Of a stretch of DNA of 18,263 nucleotides, positions 13,689 through 18,263 are shown piece after piece. A program made the position numbers and the translations under genes. Under the pieces are notes generated by a model that saw nothing but the letters and a program-made list of their open reading frames with translations, made no database searches and was not told the origin of the DNA. This DNA comes from G963674665 sp964609625 (GTDB lineage Bacteria; Desulfobacterota; Desulfovibrionia; Desulfovibrionales; Desulfovibrionaceae), in contig CAZSRS010000060.1 of assembly GCA_964609625.1 (NCBI GenBank), forward strand, positions 1 through 18,263. Reading direction: 5' to 3'. Each line of letters begins with the position of its first letter. Position 1 is the stretch's first letter.

Positions 13689-14210
13689 ATGTCCGACCGC
13701 TCCCACGACATGCTGTGCAAGGCCCAGGACATGGCGCAGAACGCCGTGAACTTTTACGAAAACGCCATGAGCTCCTGCACCCACTCCCTGGGGCGGGAGA
13801 TCCTGCGCAAACTACGCGACGACAAGCTCGCCCACATCGAGCGCATCACCGCCATCCACGCCGGTCTGACCAAGGGGCAGACCTGGGAGGCGGTCTGTGT
13901 CCTGCCACCGGAAGACGCCCTGGACGTTGACGCCTTCTTCGCTCGACTGGCCGTCAAGCATCCCCCGGAGAGCTGCCCGGCCTCGGAACTCGACGCCCTG
14001 GCCACGGCCAAGGACCTGGAGCAGCAGCTCATGACCTTCTACACCCAGCGGCAGGGCGCGGCCCAGGATCCCGTGGAGCGGGAATTCCTGGAGCGCATGG
14101 TGCACGAGACCCGCGCCCATCACCTGCTGGTGCAGGACATGATAGAGTATCTCCAGGACCCCGAGGACTGGCACATGCGCCACGAGCGCGCCGGACTGGA
14201 CGGCGCGTGA
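13689..14210 (+). CDS. Ferritin-like four-helix protein (rubrerythrin-type domain without rubredoxin)
   Basis: A 173-residue helical protein with two repeats of the ferritin-like pattern: NFYENAMSS...LRDDKLAHIERI in the first half and QQLMTFYTQ...MVHETRAHHLLVQDMI in the second. Each half gives an E plus E-x2-H style ligand pair (K-LAHIE is a variant of the first), typical of diiron proteins such as rubrerythrin. There is no C-terminal rubredoxin, so electrons would come from elsewhere. The start ATG 13689 has GGAGGTGAG upstream. It is likely co-transcribed with ferritin and the following oxidoreductase. Peroxide or oxygen scavenging is the inferred role; loss of one ligand would make it a structural member only. 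Confidence 0.8.
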   Translation: MSDRSHDMLCKAQDMAQNAVNFYENAMSSCTHSLGREILRKLRDDKLAHIERITAIHAGLTKGQTWEAVCVLPPEDALDVDAFFARLAVKHPPESCPASELDALATAKDLEQQLMTFYTQRQGAAQDPVEREFLERMVHETRAHHLLVQDMIEYLQDPEDWHMRHERAGLDGA

Positions 14211-14258
14211 GCCCCATACCTTCTCCAATCTGCAACACAGCCCAAGGAGCATAATCGC

Positions 14259-15947
14259 ATGAGCAAAACGGGCACCAACATCCTGATCGGCGGCGAGGCC
14301 GGACAGGGGCTAGCCACGGTGGGACAGCTCCTGGCCAAGAGCCTGGTGCACGCCGGCTACCACATCTCCGTCACCCAGGACTACATGTCCCGCATCCGCG
14401 GGGGGCACAACACCTTTGCCATCCGCGTGGGCGTGGAGGAAGTCGAGGCCCCCCTGGAGTCCGTGGACATCCTGGTGGCCCTGAACAACGAAACCGTGTT
14501 TTTGCACAAGGACGACCTCGCCCAGGGCGGGCTGGTGCTGCTGGACGACAAACTCGACGCCTGCCAGACCCGCTGCTATCCCGTGCCCTTCAACGAGCTG
14601 GCGCCCAAGCCCATCTTCGAGAACGTGGCCGCCCTGGGCGCCCTGGGCGCGCTGCTGGGCCTGGACCAGGAGGTCCCGAAAAAACTGCTGCACACCATCT
14701 TCGCCAAAAAGGGCGAGGACATCGTGCGCCAGAACGTGGAGGTACTGGAAAAAGCCTATGCCTGGGTTGAGGTTAACAAGAGCGATTTTTCGCCCCTGCT
14801 CCCGGCAAAGGCGCAAGGACAACGGCTGATGCTCAACGGCAACGAGGCCATCGCCATGGGCGCACTGGCCGCGGGAGTGAAGTTCTGTTCCTTCTACCCC
14901 ATGACGCCCTCCACCTCCGTGGCCCTGACCCTGATCGCCCATGCCCGGAAGATGGGCGTGGTGGTGGAGCAGGCCGAAGACGAGATCGCGGCTATCAATA
15001 TGGGCCTGGGGGCATCCTTTGCCGGGGCGCGGGTCCTCGTCCCCACTTCCGGCGGGGGTTTCGCCCTGATGACCGAGGGCGTCAGCCTGGCCGGGATGAT
15101 CGAGCAACCCATCGTGGTGGTGCTGGCCCAGCGGCCTGGCCCGGCCACGGGCCTGCCCACGCGCACCGAGCAGGGCGACCTGAACCTGGTGCTCTATGCC
15201 GGGCATGGGGAGTTCCCCCGCGCCGTGTTCGCCCCCGGCGACGTGGAGCAGTGTTTCCACCTCACCTGCAGAGCCCTTGACCAGGCCGAGCTGTCCCAGG
15301 GGCCGGTGTTCTTGCTCACGGACCAGTACCTGGCGGACAACTATCGCTCCGTGCCGGCCTTTGACCTGGACACCCTTCCCGCGCCCGTGCCACCGGGGTT
15401 CGAGACCGATGACCCGACCGGCTACCAGCGCTACGCCGTGACCGAAAGCGGCGTGTCGCCCAGGCTGGTGCCGGGCTTCAGCTCGTACCTCGTGGTCGCC
15501 GACAGCGACGAGCACACCCCGGACGGGCACATCACCGAGGACCTGGGCGTGCGCGTGACAATGCAGGACAAGCGCCTGCGCAAGGAACAGCTGCTGCTCC
15601 AGGACGCGATCCCTCCGGACTTCCATGGCCCGGATGCGGCCGAGACCTTGCTGGTCTGTTGGGGCTCCACCAAGGGCGCGGCCCTGGAAGCCGCCCGCAT
15701 CAGGAGCGACGCGGGCAAGCCCACCGCGGTGCTGCACTTCAGCCAAGTCTATCCACTGGTCCACGACCAGTTCCTGCCCCTGCTGCGCAAGGCGGGCAAG
15801 GCAGTCTGCGTCGAGGGCAACAGCAAGGGGCAGTTCGCCGCGTTGATCCGCCAGGAGACCGGTTTCGCGTTCCACCACAAAATCCTGCGCTATGACGGTC
15901 TGCCCTTCACCGCACGTTTCATCCTGGAGCATCTCCAAGACAGCTAA
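14259..15947 (+). CDS. 2-oxoacid:ferredoxin oxidoreductase, fused gamma-alpha subunit
   Basis: A 562-residue subunit of a CoA- and ferredoxin-dependent 2-oxoacid oxidoreductase (2-oxoglutarate, pyruvate or branched-chain acids). Residues 1 to about 185 are the gamma domain (ILIGGEAGQGLATVGQLLAK and YMSRIRGGHNTFAIRV). Residues about 190-562 are the alpha, pyrimidine-binding domain (GNEAIAMGALAAGVKFCSFY-PMTPSTS, the acidic EQAEDEIAAINMGLGASFAG, and TSGGGFALMTEGVSLAGM). The gamma-alpha fusion is the KorA/VorB-like arrangement, which pairs with a separate beta subunit, here directly downstream by 12 nt. The start ATG 14259 has AAGGAG 9 nt upstream. No ferredoxin domain is in this chain, so electrons leave through the beta subunit cluster or a separate ferredoxin. 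Substrate is not decided by sequence alone. Confidence 0.93.
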   Translation: MSKTGTNILIGGEAGQGLATVGQLLAKSLVHAGYHISVTQDYMSRIRGGHNTFAIRVGVEEVEAPLESVDILVALNNETVFLHKDDLAQGGLVLLDDKLDACQTRCYPVPFNELAPKPIFENVAALGALGALLGLDQEVPKKLLHTIFAKKGEDIVRQNVEVLEKAYAWVEVNKSDFSPLLPAKAQGQRLMLNGNEAIAMGALAAGVKFCSFYPMTPSTSVALTLIAHARKMGVVVEQAEDEIAAINMGLGASFAGARVLVPTSGGGFALMTEGVSLAGMIEQPIVVVLAQRPGPATGLPTRTEQGDLNLVLYAGHGEFPRAVFAPGDVEQCFHLTCRALDQAELSQGPVFLLTDQYLADNYRSVPAFDLDTLPAPVPPGFETDDPTGYQRYAVTESGVSPRLVPGFSSYLVVADSDEHTPDGHITEDLGVRVTMQDKRLRKEQLLLQDAIPPDFHGPDAAETLLVCWGSTKGAALEAARIRSDAGKPTAVLHFSQVYPLVHDQFLPLLRKAGKAVCVEGNSKGQFAALIRQETGFAFHHKILRYDGLPFTARFILEHLQDS

Positions 15948-15959
15948 AGGGAGCCACGA

Positions 15960-16811
15960 ATGGTAACTATAGAAGAATACGGTGAATTCGAAACCGCCTG
16001 GTGTCCGGGCTGCGGCAACTTCTCCATCCTCAAGGCCCTGAAAAAGGCCCTGGTGGCGTTGGGGCTCGCGCCCCACGAGCTGCTCATGGTCTCGGGCATC
16101 GGCCAGGCGGCCAAGACGCCCCACTACCTGCGCTGCAACTTCTTCAACGGCCTGCACGGCCGCTCCCTGCCCGCGGCCCAGGCGGCCAAACTCGCCAATC
16201 CAGGCCTCACGGTCATCGCCGAGAGCGGTGACGGTTGCAACTACGGCGAAGGCGGCAACCACTTCCTGGCGGCCTTGCGCCGCAACGTGGACATGACCCT
16301 GCTGGCCCACGACAACCAGATCTACGGACTGACCAAGGGACAGGCCAGTCCCACCACCCAGGAGGGGCAGATAACCAAGGCCAACCCCGGCGGCGTGACC
16401 AACGCGCCCTTCAATCCCATGGCCGTGGCCGTGGCCATGCGCGCCAACTTCGTGGCACGCGGCTTTTCCGGCCAGATCGACCATCTGGCCGACCTCATCC
16501 AACAGGCCGTGCGGCACCCCGGCTTCGCCCTGGTGGACATCCTCCAACCCTGCGTCTCATTCAACAAGATCAATACCTTCGGCTGGTACAAGGAACGCGT
16601 CTATCATCTTGGCGAGGAGCACGACCCCACCAACTGGGAACAGGCCCTGGCCAAGTCCCAGGAATTCGGCGACAGGATTCCCCTGGGCGTGCTCTGGAAG
16701 AACGACCGCGAGCCCCTGAACCGAAAACTGCCACAACTCGAACAGGGGGCGCTGTGCACGCAGCCCGTGCCCATGGATACCCTGCGCGGCATCATGCAGA
16801 GCTTCGCCTGA
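15960..16811 (+). CDS. 2-oxoacid:ferredoxin oxidoreductase, beta (TPP-binding) subunit
   Basis: A 283-residue thiamine diphosphate subunit. The N-terminal AWCPGCGN (C15, C18) supplies [4Fe-4S] ligands, with C59 a further candidate (LRCNFFNGL). The TPP/Mg motif is SGDGCNYGEGGNHF (D91) to DNQIYGLTKGQASPTT (119-133); DNQIYGLTKGQ is characteristic of KorB/PorB-type beta subunits. HGRSLPAAQAAKLA is also conserved. It begins 12 nt after the alpha subunit with an AAGGGAG ribosome site, so the two are one operon. A 9-bp-stem hairpin 34 nt past the stop probably ends the transcript. Confidence 0.94.
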   Translation: MVTIEEYGEFETAWCPGCGNFSILKALKKALVALGLAPHELLMVSGIGQAAKTPHYLRCNFFNGLHGRSLPAAQAAKLANPGLTVIAESGDGCNYGEGGNHFLAALRRNVDMTLLAHDNQIYGLTKGQASPTTQEGQITKANPGGVTNAPFNPMAVAVAMRANFVARGFSGQIDHLADLIQQAVRHPGFALVDILQPCVSFNKINTFGWYKERVYHLGEEHDPTNWEQALAKSQEFGDRIPLGVLWKNDREPLNRKLPQLEQGALCTQPVPMDTLRGIMQSFA

Positions 16812-16844
16812 TACGCGGCGGCCGAAAATGAACAACAAGGCTGA

Positions 16845-16885
16845 CCGAGGGGGGAAACCTCCTGTAACAGGTTCTTCCCCCTCGG
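16845..16885 (+). terminator. Long stem-loop after the OFOR beta subunit gene
   Basis: CCGAGGGGG (16845-16853) pairs with CCCCCTCGG (16877-16885). The inner CCTG/CAGG stem with a TAA loop extends the structure, which is followed by GACTCCCCCTTT. The stem is very stable but the U run is short, so it probably terminates or attenuates the transcript. Confidence 0.65.
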
Positions 16886-17023
16886 ACTCCCCCTTTCCAG
16901 AACTCCGCCATGTCACGTCAGTTCGTCTGTGGAACTGCATAGTCCAGAAGGAGAGCCCGGGGCTGGAGAGACTGGGACCCCGAGCGAGAAAAGCCATCTC
17001 CTTTCAACATCGAGGATAACGCT

Positions 17024-17371
17024 ATGCGTAAAATCGCACTCATCCCCTTCAACGGTGAAATGATGTGCTTTGTCCATGTCCTGCTCAATGCCCTGGACAT
17101 GCACGAAAAGGACTTCGAAGTGCTCGTGGTGGTGGAGGGTGCGGCCACCAAACTGCTCCCTGAACTGGCGCGGCAGGAGAACCCCATGCACAAGCTCTAT
17201 CGGCAGGTGAGGGACAAGGGTCTCCTGGCCGGGGCCTGCAAGGCCTGCTCGGCCAAGATGGGCGTGCTGGAGACCGTACAGGCCGACGGAGTGCCACTGC
17301 TGGGCGACATGAGCGGCCACCCCGGCATGGCAGGCTACATGCTCCAGGGGTACACCATCATCACCTTCTGA
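17024..17371 (+). CDS. DsrE-family small protein
   Basis: A 115-residue protein of the DsrE/DsrF-like fold, a group that includes sulfur-carrier proteins of sulfur oxidation and tRNA thiolation. The strand-loop start is MRKIALIPFNGEMMCFVHVL, then VLVVVEGAATKLLPEL and a C-terminal GMAGYMLQGYTIITF. Cysteines C15 and C72-x2-C75 (ACKACSAK) could carry persulfide; C72/C75 lie at the position where DsrE family members often place a reactive Cys. The start ATG 17024 has GAGG about 8 nt upstream. It follows a stem-loop after the oxidoreductase operon and precedes a ferredoxin by 237 nt. Its actual partner is unknown. Confidence 0.85.
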   Translation: MRKIALIPFNGEMMCFVHVLLNALDMHEKDFEVLVVVEGAATKLLPELARQENPMHKLYRQVRDKGLLAGACKACSAKMGVLETVQADGVPLLGDMSGHPGMAGYMLQGYTIITF

Positions 17372-17608
17372 TGGAGTGTGCTTGAGGAATGCGCGCGGCT
17401 GCGGAGAAAAATGCTTTTAATTTCACTATAGTACATCTTTTCTTGCCATTTTTGTCAAGCAGGCGTACCATTACGTCATTCCCGCGAGCCACTTTCTCCA
17501 GTGCGGCTGTTGCCAAGCCTGCGGGGATGGCGTACGTGGTTGTGCCACTAATCCGTGTGCGGTAGGTGTAGAATTCCCGTATCCTCATTTCAAGCCCATG
17601 GTTTCCAG

Positions 17609-17875
17609 ATGACAAAGAAAATCAAAGGTCGGACCAAGATCGTCATTTATCCTGACTGGTGCAAAGGCTGCGGTCTGTGCGCCGCGTTTTGCCCCTGCAA
17701 GGTGTTTCAGATTTCCCCCCTGGGCAAGGCCGAGGTGGTCAACGAATCCGAGTGCATCAACTGCGGTTTCTGCGAGCTGCACTGTCCGGATTTCGCCATC
17801 GTGGTCATGCCCAAGAACGGCGAACTCCAGCCCTCCCCCACCGAGCAACCGCAACACCAGAACGGCGGCCTCTGA
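17609..17875 (+). CDS. 2[4Fe-4S] ferredoxin, delta subunit of a 2-oxoacid oxidoreductase
   Basis: An 88-residue ferredoxin from ATG 17609 (MTKKIKGRTKIVIYPDWCKG). The frame stays open 54 nt further upstream to a GTG at 17555, but that stretch is not ferredoxin-like. The two cluster motifs are CKGCGLCAAFCPCK and CINCGFCELHCP, with C-x2-C-x2-C-x3-C spacing. The tail is rich in Gln and Pro. The TGA stop shares its A with the ATG of the next gene (TGATG), a classic translation-coupled pair, so it is KorD-like. No good ribosome site precedes 17609. Confidence 0.9.
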   Translation: MTKKIKGRTKIVIYPDWCKGCGLCAAFCPCKVFQISPLGKAEVVNESECINCGFCELHCPDFAIVVMPKNGELQPSPTEQPQHQNGGL

Positions 17876-18263
17876 TGAAAGTCTCCCCACGCAGAAAACA
17901 CACGGAACTGTTCGCCCTGGGCAACGAGGCCGTTGTCGAGGGCGCTTTGTTGGCTGGCTGCACCTTTTACGGCGGCTACCCCATCACACCCTCCAGCGAG
18001 ATCATGGAGTGCATGGCTCAGCGCCTGCCCAGGATCCCCAGTGGCGTGTTCCTCCAGATGGAGGACGAGATCGCCAGCCTGGGCGCGGTGATCGGCGCGT
18101 CCCTGACCGGGCGAAAGGCCATGACCGCCACCTCGGGGCCGGGCTTCTCACTGATGCAGGAGCACATCGGCTACGCCTGCATGGTGGAGGCACCCCTGGT
18201 CATCGTCAACGTCATGCGCGGCGGCCCCAGCACGGGCATGCCCACCTGCCCGGCCCAGGGCGA
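17875..18263 (+). CDS. korA: 2-oxoacid:ferredoxin oxidoreductase, alpha subunit (3' truncated by window)
   Basis: The frame begins ATG AAA at 17875, overlapping the ferredoxin stop by one base, and is open to the window end (129 complete codons). It reads ALGNEAVVEGALLAGCTFYGGYPITPSSEIME, then QMEDEIASLGAVIGASLTG, TSGPGFSLMQEHIGYA and RGGPSTGMPTCPAQG, all alpha-subunit hallmarks of 2-oxoglutarate-type oxidoreductases. This is a separate, unfused alpha subunit, distinct from the gamma-alpha fusion at 14259. The arrangement ferredoxin-alpha predicts beta and gamma genes just beyond the window (KorDABC order). Symbol is by resemblance of operon layout. Confidence 0.88.
   Translation, partial: MKVSPRRKHTELFALGNEAVVEGALLAGCTFYGGYPITPSSEIMECMAQRLPRIPSGVFLQMEDEIASLGAVIGASLTGRKAMTATSGPGFSLMQEHIGYACMVEAPLVIVNVMRGGPSTGMPTCPAQG

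Noticed and set aside
14310..16547. 745-codon minus-strand frame
   Set aside because: It is the antisense shadow of the OFOR alpha and beta genes, with the His/Gly/Gln-rich composition typical of such shadows.

Overview
The window is high-GC DNA with dense, short-spaced genes. It looks like a sulfate-reducing deltaproteobacterium of the Desulfovibrio group. This is inferred from gene content (tandem ferredoxin-dependent 2-oxoacid oxidoreductases, a DsrE-family protein, ferritins, a small basic gene ahead of an FmdB zinc ribbon, candidate selenoproteins), not from a marker gene.

Layout. 1-515: end of a chemotaxis receptor (+). 571-3591: a minus-strand operon running from a promoter and operator at about 3591-3542 through an ArsR-type repressor and three further genes. 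All three carry in-frame UGA codons (four in total) and look like genuine selenoproteins. They are a helical protein with U59 and a C-terminal helix-turn-helix; a membrane-anchored rhodanese fused to a DsbD-type transporter, with both rhodanese active-site cysteines replaced by UGA; and a small thioredoxin-fold protein with U16. Conventional gene calling breaks each of them. 3701-4291: an exported protein of unknown function (-). 4469-4731: a 37-residue basic protein with its own promoter and terminator (+). 4817-7219: an FmdB-type zinc ribbon and a single-chain PurB-PyrE fusion (+). 7323-9455: an L,D-transpeptidase and a membrane-anchored coiled-coil protein (+). 9485-12382: a TIM-barrel isomerase/endonuclease-like protein and UvrC (+). 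12653-12862: a dual-CxxC small protein (-). 13134-16811: ferritin, a ferritin-like protein and a two-subunit 2-oxoacid:ferredoxin oxidoreductase (+). 17024-18263: a DsrE-like protein, a 2[4Fe-4S] ferredoxin and the start of a second 2-oxoacid oxidoreductase alpha subunit (+), cut by the window end.

The most notable system is the ArsR-controlled selenoprotein operon. My reading is that the DsbD-like membrane core relays electrons between the cytoplasm and a periplasmic Sec/Sec rhodanese that sits where DsbD normally has its alpha domain. The small Trx-fold selenoprotein is a possible cytoplasmic partner, and the metal-sensor-family repressor controls expression. The substrate (sulfur, selenium, arsenic, mercury or an organometal) cannot be read from the sequence.
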